A stretch of 28,586 nucleotides of DNA from BJGV01 sp964013575 (GCA_964013575.1 CAXGWP010000018.1:1-28586); one strand, 5' to 3'; shown: positions 1-5,898, counted from the stretch's first letter. Numbers and translations: made by a program. Notes: generated by a model not told the origin, from the letters alone.

Positions 1-133
1 CGCTTGTGAACGTGTTGGTGATGGTTTGGCTGCTGCACATATTATTGCTCGTCCAGATAGTGAAATAGAACCGATTCTTACGGTTAAGGCTACTGCTCAA
101 GGTGGTCGTGATAGTGAAGTTACTAGTAAATAA
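1..133 (+). CDS. csoS1: Alpha-carboxysome shell protein CsoS1 (BMC-H), C-terminal part
   Basis: Partial gene cut by the left edge; 43 residues remain, reading from base 2 to the TAA at 131-133. It contains ACERVGDGLAAAHIIARP, the helix and strand that end the BMC domain of CsoS1 hexameric shell proteins of alpha-carboxysomes. CsoS1 hexamers tile the flat facets of the shell and let bicarbonate and RuBP through pores. After the BMC core there is a tail of about 20 residues (EIEPILTVKATAQ and onward), longer than a short CsoS1A/C ending, so a CsoS1B-like copy is the likely identity; that subtype call is inference. The downstream acRAF-McdA-McdB genes support an alpha-carboxysome (cso) operon rather than another microcompartment. 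Confidence 0.88.
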   Translation, partial: ACERVGDGLAAAHIIARPDSEIEPILTVKATAQGGRDSEVTSK

Positions 134-194
134 AGCTGATATAGTTTAGTTTTTTATAATAGTATAATATAGATATAGCGAGTAAATTAAGTGT

Positions 195-235
195 ATGAAG
201 TAGTTGTTGAATTATAATTTCAGCAACTACTTCAT
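195..235 (+). promoter_or_regulatory. Intercistronic stem-loop after the shell gene
   Basis: A 12-bp perfect stem (ATGAAGTAGTTG at 195-206 with CAACTACTTCAT at 224-235), then a T-G apposition and a 4-bp TGAA/TTCA extension around a 7-base loop. It is followed by TATTTAG rather than a clean T-run. It could be a weak terminator, an attenuator or an RNA-stabilising hairpin that sets the level of the downstream acRAF-mcdA-mcdB message relative to the abundant shell mRNA. The structure is seen; the function is inferred. Confidence 0.6.
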
Positions 236-344
236 TATTTAGAACAGCATAATTAGTTTAGTGCTATAGCATTATTGAACTTTCTAGCATCATTTAATAT
301 TTTTAATACGGTTAGTGTATTATTAATATACTCGAGGGGCAGTG

Positions 345-599
345 ATGGATAAAGACAATGTTGAGTGCTGGACTACCAAAGACCATCCACCTGGTTTGTT
401 TAGACGATTCGAATTTGAGAACTATAATAAACTTAGAATATTTTTGGATCGCCTTGCCGATTTATCTAAGGAAAAAGAATACTATCCGGATATCAGTTTT
501 GGAGTAACTTATGCGAATATAACTGTATATGCCAGCAATACCAAAAAATTAAGTGTTGCGGATAAAGCATTTGCACATAGTATAGATGAGTTAATTTAG
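345..599 (+). CDS. Alpha-carboxysome RuBisCO assembly factor (acRAF, PCD-like)
   Basis: An 84-residue protein with the size and layout of the pterin-4a-carbinolamine dehydratase (PCD) fold. In alpha-carboxysome operons this family acts as a RuBisCO assembly chaperone (acRAF), not as a dehydratase. Recognisable segments are RRFEFENYNKLRIFLDRLADL and the strand SFGVTYANITVYA. Where genuine PCDs have a catalytic HH-P-x-W element this protein has EYYPDISFG, so pterin chemistry is unlikely. I placed the start at the ATG at 345 because GAGGGG (334-339) lies 5 bases upstream; the GTG at 342 is too close to it. It lies between the csoS1 copy and mcdA, the usual accessory position in cso operons. A plain PCD paralogue is the alternative, made less likely by the lost motif and the location. 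Confidence 0.82.
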   Translation: MDKDNVECWTTKDHPPGLFRRFEFENYNKLRIFLDRLADLSKEKEYYPDISFGVTYANITVYASNTKKLSVADKAFAHSIDELI

Positions 600-612
600 C
601 ATTACTTATGCC

Positions 613-1254
613 ATGGACACTGGAGTAATAGCAGTTGCAAATCAAAAGGGAGGAGTCGGTAAGACTACCATAGCGATGAATGTAGCGGCGGGTTTGATGC
701 GCCGGAGGAGCTGTATTGTGATTGATTCAGATCCTCAGGGATCTGCTACATTGTGGACTGAATTATCAGGAGATCCAAGTAGATTTCCAGTTGAAGTGGT
801 TCTGGCAGAGGATAGATTAGACAAACAAGTAGAACAGCTCCAAGCTGAATTTGATTATATAGTAATTGACTGCCCACCTGAGATTAAATCAGGGTCTATT
901 ATGGGTGTAATGTCAGTTTCTCAAGTTTTACTTGTACCTTTATTGCCATCACCAATGGACTTGTGGGCGAGTACGCGTATTGAAGAGTTAATTAAACAGG
1001 CGCAGAAGAGAAACCCAAAAATATTACCATTCATTTTACTTAATCAGATTGAACCTAGAAGTGCAATGTCGAGAGGAATGGATGATGCATTACAAGAAAT
1101 TAATATTCCCGTTTTACGTAATCGTTTAGGGCGTCGTGCAAGCTATAGGACATCTGCTTTAGAAGGTTGTAGCGTTTATGATCTTGGCTATCGTGGGCGA
1201 GCTGCATCTGAAGAAATTGATGGTGTTATTGATGAGGTTTTAGGTTATGAATAA
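613..1254 (+). CDS. mcdA: ParA-type ATPase McdA, carboxysome positioning
   Basis: A 213-residue ParA/MinD-family ATPase. The deviant Walker A KGGVGKTT is at residues 12-19 with both the signature lysine (K12) and the P-loop lysine (K17). The A' motif DSDPQGSA is at 38-45 and the Walker B strand YIVIDCPPE at 82-90. Proteins of this family bind non-specific DNA as ATP dimers; McdA forms a gradient on the nucleoid that spaces carboxysomes and hands them on at division. The position after acRAF and the 8-bp overlap with a McdB-like gene identify it as McdA rather than a chromosomal ParA, since no parB or parS is present. A standard Walker A lysine pair fits the proteobacterial McdA type; the cyanobacterial S. 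elongatus protein differs there as I recall. No strong ribosome binding site precedes the ATG, so translation may depend on coupling with acRAF 13 bases upstream. Confidence 0.87.
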   Translation: MDTGVIAVANQKGGVGKTTIAMNVAAGLMRRRSCIVIDSDPQGSATLWTELSGDPSRFPVEVVLAEDRLDKQVEQLQAEFDYIVIDCPPEIKSGSIMGVMSVSQVLLVPLLPSPMDLWASTRIEELIKQAQKRNPKILPFILLNQIEPRSAMSRGMDDALQEINIPVLRNRLGRRASYRTSALEGCSVYDLGYRGRAASEEIDGVIDEVLGYE

Positions 1255-1489
1255 AAAACTTTTTTCTGTAAAAATGGCTGCTAGCACACGTAAAGCTAAG
1301 AAAATTATTCCAGAAGTAAAATCAAAATCTAAAGCACCATTAACTACTAATAAGAATAAAAAAATTATTCCAGAAGTAAAATTAAAATCTACAGTATTAG
1401 AATTAACATCTCCTAATGATTTATTGAATTTAACTGACTCTGAAATTCTTCTAAAGCAGCAGTATAAAGAAAGAATATGGCCTGATTAA
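1247..1489 (+). CDS. mcdB: McdB-like carboxysome adaptor
   Basis: An 80-residue, lysine-rich, low-complexity protein whose ATG overlaps the end of mcdA by 8 bp. Residues 1-50 are basic and probably disordered and contain a duplicated motif, KKIIPEVKSKS and KKIIPEVKLKS, 20 residues apart. The C-terminal part (LTSPNDLLNLTDSEILLKQQ) may form a short helix, and the protein ends RIWPD with Trp78 near the terminus. Known McdB proteins link carboxysomes to McdA, are poorly conserved and disordered, and share a C-terminal tryptophan, all of which fits. The repeated basic motif may be the cargo-binding element for CsoS2 or the shell; that is inference. Identification rests mainly on position, size and the Trp, not on overall similarity. 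Confidence 0.75.
   Translation: MNKKLFSVKMAASTRKAKKIIPEVKSKSKAPLTTNKNKKIIPEVKLKSTVLELTSPNDLLNLTDSEILLKQQYKERIWPD
1301..1390 (+). repeat. Internal direct repeat in mcdB
   Basis: Two 30-bp copies at 1301-1330 and 1361-1390 differ at one base (C/T at the tenth-last position) and are exactly 60 bp apart, so the reading frame is kept. They encode the duplicated KKIIPEVK(S/L)KS motif. The near identity at DNA level suggests a recent duplication or selection for repeated binding motifs. Confidence 0.85.
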
Positions 1490-1590
1490 AATTGGAAGCA
1501 TCTTAGTTATTTATTATACCAATGATCATTAATTATAGATGTATAGCAGAATATTTTCTCATGTAAAAAGGAATTATAAGAAACAATCAA

Positions 1591-1720
1591 AATTTATCAT
1601 TAGTAAAAGTTGCGGTAGCGGTTATACAGAGAGAAGATGGGTATATGCTAATTGCATTAATTAATAGGCGTAAGGTATAGAGTTGTCGTTGGTTACATAT
1701 AAGAATTTATTGTTCGTATC
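1591..1720 (+). pseudogene. Decayed MutT/Nudix fragment
   Basis: One frame reads LVKVAVAVIQREDGYMLIAL (from 1600), the first strand and turn of the MutT (8-oxo-dGTP pyrophosphohydrolase) Nudix fold. It then meets a TAG at 1678-1680 where the family commonly has a Tyr codon (K-V-Y), and the same frame continues SCRW, matching the residues that precede the Nudix box. The Nudix box itself (GX5EX7REUXEEXGU) is not present and there is no good start codon. It is a remnant of a Nudix hydrolase, possibly the MutT domain found in proofreading or thiamine-linked MutT proteins. No function is expected. Confidence 0.55.
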
Positions 1721-1771
1721 AGAATCAGGTATGGGTTTTATATTTTTAATTCTGAATTGATCCCTAGTATT

Positions 1772-2161
1772 TCAATCTTTATTTCGAACCTCAACATGCT
1801 GAATTTTACCATTGTATACTACTACATATTCCTTACCAGAACGGTGTACTGTTTCCCCGTTGAGGTTTTTGCCAGTAAAGGTAAACTCAAAAAGAATTAC
1901 TCCTGGTTTAACTTCGTTAACAGTATGAACATCCCACCGCATTGTTTTGAAATTGGAAAAAAATTCCGTCTGCATATCCATAATTTGATCAGCACCAAGA
2001 TAAAATTCAGCACTTGCGGAGCTGTAGGTACTAGAAGATGTAAATAGCTTTTTGATATCAGTTAGCTTCCCCTTATTTGAAAGATCAAAATAATGCTTAG
2101 CTAGCTGAATTGCATTAGTCATTCTTTCATTCTTCATAGCTGTAGAATCGTCTATTCTCAT
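1772..2161 (-). CDS. NTF2/SnoaL-like protein
   Basis: A 129-residue protein with the pattern of the small SnoaL/NTF2 cone fold: an N-terminal helix pair (AIQLAKHYFDLSNKGKLTDIKKLF), a short YLGADQIMDMQTEFF helix, then a run of strands (MRWDVHTVNEVKPGVILFEF, FTGKN, EYVVVYNGKIQHVEVRNKD). The fold serves ligand binding or small-molecule chemistry in many unrelated proteins and I cannot name a substrate. The start is uncertain: ATGs at 2161, 2137 and 2122 are in frame and none has a clear ribosome binding site. The first ATG lies only about 11 bases beyond the T-run of the terminator of the upstream lipoprotein gene, so one of the downstream starts, with its own promoter inside this stretch, is possible. 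Confidence 0.6.
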   Translation of the reverse strand: MRIDDSTAMKNERMTNAIQLAKHYFDLSNKGKLTDIKKLFTSSSTYSSASAEFYLGADQIMDMQTEFFSNFKTMRWDVHTVNEVKPGVILFEFTFTGKNLNGETVHRSGKEYVVVYNGKIQHVEVRNKD

Positions 2162-2176
2162 AGAAATAGTTAAAAA

Positions 2177-2202
2177 CCAGAACCACCATTGAATGGTTCT
2201 GG
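2177..2202 (-). terminator. Rho-independent terminator of the lipoprotein gene
   Basis: Read on the minus strand, a 9-bp perfect stem CCAGAACCA/TGGTTCTGG (with alternative inner pairing) is followed directly by TTTTT. It lies downstream of the MORN-repeat lipoprotein gene (2379-2855) and 15 bases before the first possible ATG of the NTF2-like gene. Confidence 0.75.
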
Positions 2203-2378
2203 TACAGATAAATGAATCATTTTATTTGTAATGACTATACTAAAAATTAATACTATTATCTTAGATAAGACTTTTTAGGATATCTATAAATTTCTCATTA
2301 TGCAATAACTGCTTCAATTATCTTAAGCAATGTATCTTGTGTAGAATATTTATCATACTATAATTTCTTAATCCTACT

Positions 2379-2855
2379 TTAATTACTAATTTTCTCTCCA
2401 TTCTTATAATTTCCTTTACTACTTATTTGTCCATTCTCGTAGTAATAAATCCACTCACCATCTCCTTTACCGTTTTTATAATTTCCTTTACTGCTTATCT
2501 GTCCATTGTCGTAATAATAAGTCCATTCACCATTTCCCTTCCCATTTTTGTAATTTCCTTTATATTTTAATTTCCCATTATTATAATAATAAGCCCATTC
2601 TCCTTCCTCTTTCCCGTTCTTGTAATTTCCTGTATACCTTAAATTTTTATTATTATGATAACCAACCCATTTACCTATTTTTTTCCCTTCCTTTACTTTT
2701 CCTTTTTCTTTTCCAGTTACTTCACCAGTAAAAGGTAGTCCATTGAAGCCAGATTCTGAATAAAAAAGACCATTTTTTTCAATCACAGAATCTGTCTCAA
2801 TTGAACAAGAGATAAGGGGTAAAAAAGATATTAGGGATAGAAATAGTTTTTTCAT
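2379..2855 (-). CDS. MORN-repeat lipoprotein (YwqK-like)
   Basis: A 158-residue exported lipoprotein. The signal MKKLFLSLISFLPLISC ends in a lipobox LISC with Cys17 as the lipidated residue. Serine follows the Cys, so outer-membrane sorting is expected rather than inner-membrane retention. From about residue 60 it consists of MORN_2-type repeats of 24 residues: GNYKNGK-x-x-GEW-x-YYY-x-NG, three complete copies plus a partial one at each end. Proteins of this type are often annotated 'toxin-antitoxin system YwqK family antitoxin'. No partner toxin gene is next to it, so that label should not be read as function here. It stands alone, with an AT-rich leader and a terminator at 2177-2202. The likely role is an envelope or surface protein of unknown partner. 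Confidence 0.75.
   Translation of the reverse strand: MKKLFLSLISFLPLISCSIETDSVIEKNGLFYSESGFNGLPFTGEVTGKEKGKVKEGKKIGKWVGYHNNKNLRYTGNYKNGKEEGEWAYYYNNGKLKYKGNYKNGKGNGEWTYYYDNGQISSKGNYKNGKGDGEWIYYYENGQISSKGNYKNGEKISN
2393..2650 (-). repeat. 72-bp tandem repeats encoding MORN motifs
   Basis: The segment matching TATAATTTCC/TGTAATTTCC on the plus strand recurs at 2405, 2477, 2549 and 2621, exactly 72 bp apart. Each unit encodes 24 residues beginning GNYKNG. The two copies at the C-terminal end of the protein are most alike, which suggests recent copy gain there. Confidence 0.85.
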
Positions 2856-3102
2856 TTGATTTTTTGAATAATTTTACATAACTATATACCTAATATGATA
2901 TATATTCTTCTTTTGGTGAGTTATAGGAGGCCGCAGACTACATAACTCGAGATTAAGATTAGGAGAAAATCGAGTAAACTATAGTAGTAAATAATGCCAA
3001 TTTATTTATAATTCTATCTATTCCTTCTTTTATAGCTAAATGCCAAAATTATGTTAGGAATGCGTCAATTGCAAAATGTAGATTTTGTAAAGTGCTTTAA
3101 GG

Positions 3103-3573
3103 TCATGTAATTTCTGGTTCTTGAAGACAGTTATTACACAAACAAACCATTTCTATTTGTGATCTTATCAATTTAAAATTCACTTCCTTAACGGAAGAAT
3201 TAATATTTTTCATAAATTTTTCCTGAAAATTTATTTTTTCTACTTTGTTGCATTTATTACAAATTATAAATTGACAATTACATTGTGTACTATTTAGAAA
3301 ATGCGAGCAATTAAGGGATATATATCTAGCAGAAATATTAAATTTATAAATTAAATGTTTCTTTTCTAGAAAAGTTAAAATTCGATAAATCGACATAACA
3401 GGGATATATTGCTGATATTTTTCTTTTATAAAATCTACTAATTCATATGCTGATAAAGCTTTATCTGATTCTATAAGTGCCTTCAAAATATACTTTCTCT
3501 TTTCGGTTAAGAGAGTGCCGTGATTTTTGCAATACTCTACAACAATATTAAATGTTTTGGTTGTATTATCCAT
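3103..3573 (-). CDS. Fur/Zur-family metalloregulator, Cys-rich
   Basis: A 156-residue Fur-superfamily repressor. The N-terminal winged helix is clear: LLTEKRKYILKAL, SAYELVDFIK and the recognition helix IPVMSIYRILTFLE (residues 57-70). The C-terminal domain holds two CxxC pairs, C105/C108 (ICNKCNKVEKI) and C146/C149 (CLCNNC), the structural zinc site of the family. Around the regulatory site Zur proteins have a Cys and a His-rich loop; here it reads C89-S-H91 and then C98-N-C100, so sulphur ligands may replace the usual histidines. The pattern (SIYRIL, CxH, QFIICNKC) is closer to Zur than to Fur or PerR, so zinc-responsive repression is the best guess. The metal and targets are not shown by the sequence. 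It is divergent from a possible small membrane protein at 3735, across a 161-bp region where autoregulation could act. Confidence 0.8.
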   Translation of the reverse strand: MDNTTKTFNIVVEYCKNHGTLLTEKRKYILKALIESDKALSAYELVDFIKEKYQQYIPVMSIYRILTFLEKKHLIYKFNISARYISLNCSHFLNSTQCNCQFIICNKCNKVEKINFQEKFMKNINSSVKEVNFKLIRSQIEMVCLCNNCLQEPEIT

Positions 3574-3734
3574 AATATTTTAACAATACATTACTCTAGG
3601 TGTTATGTATATTGTATTTATTAAAATATAAATTAAAATTTCTCAATTTCTACAGTAATATAAGAGAATCTTTAATGATGTATCTAGATTTAGTAAGGGG
3701 CGGTAAATAACATTTAGCACTATTGGAATAGATT

Positions 3735-3869
3735 ATGATATGGGATTTATTAAAAGGTTTCGTGAAAACGTTGAAGAGGCATCCAGTTATTGCCATATTT
3801 TGTATTATCTTTCTTTTTCCAATAATGCTGAATTTCCTTTCTCACTATATAAGTGCTAATTCTTCTTAA
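3735..3869 (+). CDS. Possible 44-residue single-pass membrane protein
   Basis: Short open frame from ATG 3735 to TAA 3867-3869. It has a basic amphipathic start (MIWDLLKGFVKTLKRHP) and then one strongly hydrophobic segment (VIAIFCIIFLFPIMLNFL), ending HYISANSS. The charge pattern suits an N-in membrane insertion. A weak TTGGA (3723-3727) lies 7 bases upstream of the ATG. No family is recognised. It starts 161 bp from the divergent Fur/Zur-type gene, so it could be that regulator's target. A chance frame or a fragment of a larger decayed membrane protein is equally possible. Confidence 0.4.
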   Translation: MIWDLLKGFVKTLKRHPVIAIFCIIFLFPIMLNFLSHYISANSS

Positions 3870-3929
3870 CATTTGTAACTAGTTCTATAAAATTTATCTT
3901 AACCAGTGTTCTTCTATCTTCAGAGTAAT

Positions 3930-4193
3930 TTAATTTTTATGAAGGCTTGCTGCATGAATTCTAGCTATCTCATCGACTATCAATTGCGATCTTGTACTGG
4001 CGTTTCTAACACCTCTGATAGGTTATTTAGATGTGACTTAAGGGTTAGATTTTCTTTAATTACGGGAAGGTAAGCTATTCTAATCTTGCCGTAGCCTTTC
4101 AGTAGTCATCAGTTCTATTGTTTTACTACAGATGTTGAGGATTGAAGACGCAACTTCTAGAATTTTTGCTGATTTATTTTCATTAATTAACAT
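3930..4193 (-). pseudogene. Frameshifted gene of unknown family
   Basis: Three overlapping frames on the minus strand follow each other in order. The first begins at an ATG (4193) with AAAGGAAA 7 bases upstream and reads MLINENKSAKILEVASSILN and on to a TAG at 4080-4082. A second frame is open across that stop and reads KIRIAYLPVIKENLTLKSHL and on to about residue 70. A third reads TRSQLIVDEIARIHAASLHK to a TAA at 3930. Together they give about 87 residues of protein-like, mainly helical sequence. The good ribosome binding site and frames that succeed one another point to a small gene with two frameshifts, or sequencing errors. I do not recognise the family. Confidence 0.45.
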
Positions 4194-4389
4194 GTTTTTT
4201 CCTTTCTTAAACTTCTGAAAATTCGCAGTACATTTCTAAGAATATGCATGAGGCCAGGAAAACGCCGTTAAACTGACTTAATTGTAAATTTATAATTTTA
4301 CTGTAGATTTTTAATAGTAGGAATGTGTCAATTTTTTATGATTTTTAGTGTCAAAAGTAGCAAATTAGTAGCAATTGATACATTAAATA

Positions 4390-4427
4390 AACAAAGAGCT
4401 ACAGGAATAAACCTGTAACTCTTTGTT
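4390..4427 (-). terminator. Terminator of tRNA-Lys (possibly bidirectional)
   Basis: A stem of AACAAAGAG/CTCTTTGTT and TACAGG/CCTGTA with one internal mismatch and a 6-base loop. On the minus strand it is followed by TATTTAAT, 6 bases beyond the CCA end of the tRNA gene. On the plus strand it is followed by a longer T-run, so it could also stop transcripts entering from the left. Confidence 0.75.
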
Positions 4428-4432
4428 TTTTC

Positions 4433-4508
4433 TGGTGGGTCGTGGGAGGATCGAACTCCCGACCTTCGGATTAAGAGTCCGTTGCTCTACCAGCTGAGCT
4501 AACGACCC
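4433..4508 (-). tRNA. tRNA-Lys (anticodon CTT)
   Basis: Cloverleaf on the minus strand: acceptor GGGTCGT/ACGACCC, D-arm GCTC/GAGC, anticodon loop CTCTTAA giving CTT (reads AAG), T-arm GGGAG/CTCCC with TTCGATC, discriminator A, and an encoded CCA at 4433-4435. The body closely matches bacterial tRNA-Lys. Position 27 against 43 is A-A, so the anticodon stem has four Watson-Crick pairs and a mismatch at its top. Confidence 0.95.
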
Positions 4509-4919
4509 AGAATAATAGTATTTACGAATTTAGATTATTATGTATTTAGATAATATCACTGTAGTTCTGAAATAATTGTTGAGTACCTTAGATAGAGTAA
4601 ATTTTGGTCTACTTAATTAAATCTTTTAATTAATACTTAATCTATCTAATAGCCATGATTTTTTTAAATAAGTATTATCTTTTATTTATAAATTAAATAG
4701 TATTAATTAGAGCATGTTAGTTTCATTAAAGCAATCAGGATGAAGATAAGGTTAATATGAATTGAATAAACTTACCTTTAGATTAAGAGTACAATTATAC
4801 CAGTGTAGTGGTATTCTTACTGATCATTTCTATAGGGTTATTTACTATTAGGTATATGTGGTATCCCTTTTTTAATTGTATCTGTAATTAAATTATTCTT
4901 GAGTGATGAGGAGAATAAA
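4509..4919. other. AT-rich intergenic region, no gene seen
   Basis: About 410 bases between the tRNA and the PEBP gene. I see no coding frame with a ribosome binding site and no RNA fold I can name. There is an AT-only dyad around 4615-4635 (TTAATTAAATC/TTTTAATTAA). The promoters of the tRNA (minus) and the PEBP gene (plus) must lie here but I cannot place them with confidence. Confidence 0.5.
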
Positions 4920-5396
4920 ATGGCAAAATTAGAAATTACATCAGGATCTTTTGTACACAATGGAATGATTCCAATCCGCCATACTTGTGATGGCCAGGAC
5001 ATCTCTCCTGAATTATTTTGGAGTGGTATACCTATAGGCACTAAGAGTCTAGTTTTAATTGTTGATGATCCGGATGCACCTGACCCTGCTAATCCTAAAA
5101 TGACATGGGTTCATTGGGTTTTATATAATATCTCACCAGATATTGATAAATTGTCTGAGAATGCTTCTGTAATAGGCATGCCATTAGGTATATTGGAGGG
5201 TATCAATGATTGGCAACGTACAGGATATGGTGGTCCATGTCCTCCAATTGGTACCCATCGTTATTTTCATAAACTTTACGCTATTGATATAGTGCTATCT
5301 GATTTACAACGGCCTACTAAGGAAATATTAGAAGAGAAAATAGAAGGCCATATAATAGAATATTCTGAATTAATTGGTCTTTATCATCGTAGCTAG
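4920..5396 (+). CDS. YbhB/YbcL-family (PEBP) protein
   Basis: A 158-residue protein of the phosphatidylethanolamine-binding protein family in its bacterial YbhB/YbcL form. Signatures are the DDPDAPDP motif with the following WVHWVLYNI strand, and GGPCPPIGTHRYFHKLYAID, which contains the GxHR element of the anion-binding pocket. There is no signal peptide, so it is cytoplasmic. The bacterial proteins have no firm general role. The start is the ATG at 4920 because GAGGAG (4908-4913) sits 6 bases upstream; the in-frame TTG at 4899 would add seven residues not seen in the family. It is convergent with queF. Confidence 0.88.
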   Translation: MAKLEITSGSFVHNGMIPIRHTCDGQDISPELFWSGIPIGTKSLVLIVDDPDAPDPANPKMTWVHWVLYNISPDIDKLSENASVIGMPLGILEGINDWQRTGYGGPCPPIGTHRYFHKLYAIDIVLSDLQRPTKEILEEKIEGHIIEYSELIGLYHRS

Positions 5397-5478
5397 TGCC
5401 TATTAATTTGATTTGTACAGTTTAAGCATCTGATTTTATTTAGTCCTTATGATATAAATTTAATGTGAGGTGATTGGC

Positions 5479-5898
5479 TTATGGTTTTGTATTTGATTGT
5501 TTCTCAAATATTTCTAAATGAACGATAGGTTTCTGTTTCCATTTGGGTTTACGATGTTCTGCTACAATATTTGTGAATATGCCTCCACGCACATAGAATT
5601 TGGCGATAAGCCTCATATATTTGGGCTTTGTAGCAGAGATAAGATCATTAAGAATATGATTAGTAATCGCTTCATGAAACGCATTTTTTTCTCTGAAAGA
5701 CCAAATGTAGAGTTTAAGACTTTTAAGTTCAATGCATTTCTTGTCAGGGATATAATCAAGTATAAGAGTTGCAAAATCTGGTTGCCCAGTTTTTGGGCAT
5801 AGGCAAGTAAATTCAGGAATCTCCATGTGAATGTGATAATCTCTTTTTGTAGAAGGATTAGGAAAGGTTTCTAATTTAAATGTAGGTTTTTTTGGCAT
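5479..5898 (-). CDS. queF: NADPH-dependent 7-cyano-7-deazaguanine reductase
   Basis: A 139-residue QueF of the short (YkvM/type I) form. It reduces preQ0 to preQ1, a step of queuosine biosynthesis, in the cytoplasm. The active-site segment is FTCLCPKTGQPDFA, with Cys34 as the nucleophile that forms the thioimide and Asp41 as the proton donor. The QueF signature ELKSLKLY with the following F is present. Length is normal and the ATG at 5898 fits. It stands alone, divergent from smc and convergent with the PEBP gene; no other queuosine gene is nearby. Confidence 0.93.
   Translation of the reverse strand: MPKKPTFKLETFPNPSTKRDYHIHMEIPEFTCLCPKTGQPDFATLILDYIPDKKCIELKSLKLYIWSFREKNAFHEAITNHILNDLISATKPKYMRLIAKFYVRGGIFTNIVAEHRKPKWKQKPIVHLEIFEKQSNTKP

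Larger units (their letters stand above)
3055..4333. repeat. 16-bp direct repeat pair flanking an eroded segment
   Basis: TAGGAATGCGTCAATT at 3055-3070 and TAGGAATGTGTCAATT at 4318-4333 differ by one base and have the same orientation. A TGTAGATTTT string lies close to each copy (about 3077 and 4302). The pair encloses the Fur-type regulator, the possible small membrane protein and a pseudogene. It may be the trace of an old mobile element or a recombination duplication; chance in AT-rich DNA is not excluded. Confidence 0.35.

Noticed and set aside
613..1254. Plasmid or chromosome ParA partition locus
   Set aside because: No ParB gene or parS-like sites nearby, and the location after carboxysome genes fits McdA.
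1757..2047. Open frame of 96 residues on the plus strand
   Set aside because: It lies antisense to the NTF2-like gene, has no ribosome binding site and no family-like sequence.
1500..4430. Possible CRISPR array or cas remnants in the gene-poor region
   Set aside because: No regularly spaced repeats with unique spacers; the only periodic repeat is the coding MORN repeat.
4838..5041. Minus-strand open frame over the PEBP start
   Set aside because: Shadow of the PEBP gene, which has a strong ribosome binding site and clear motifs.
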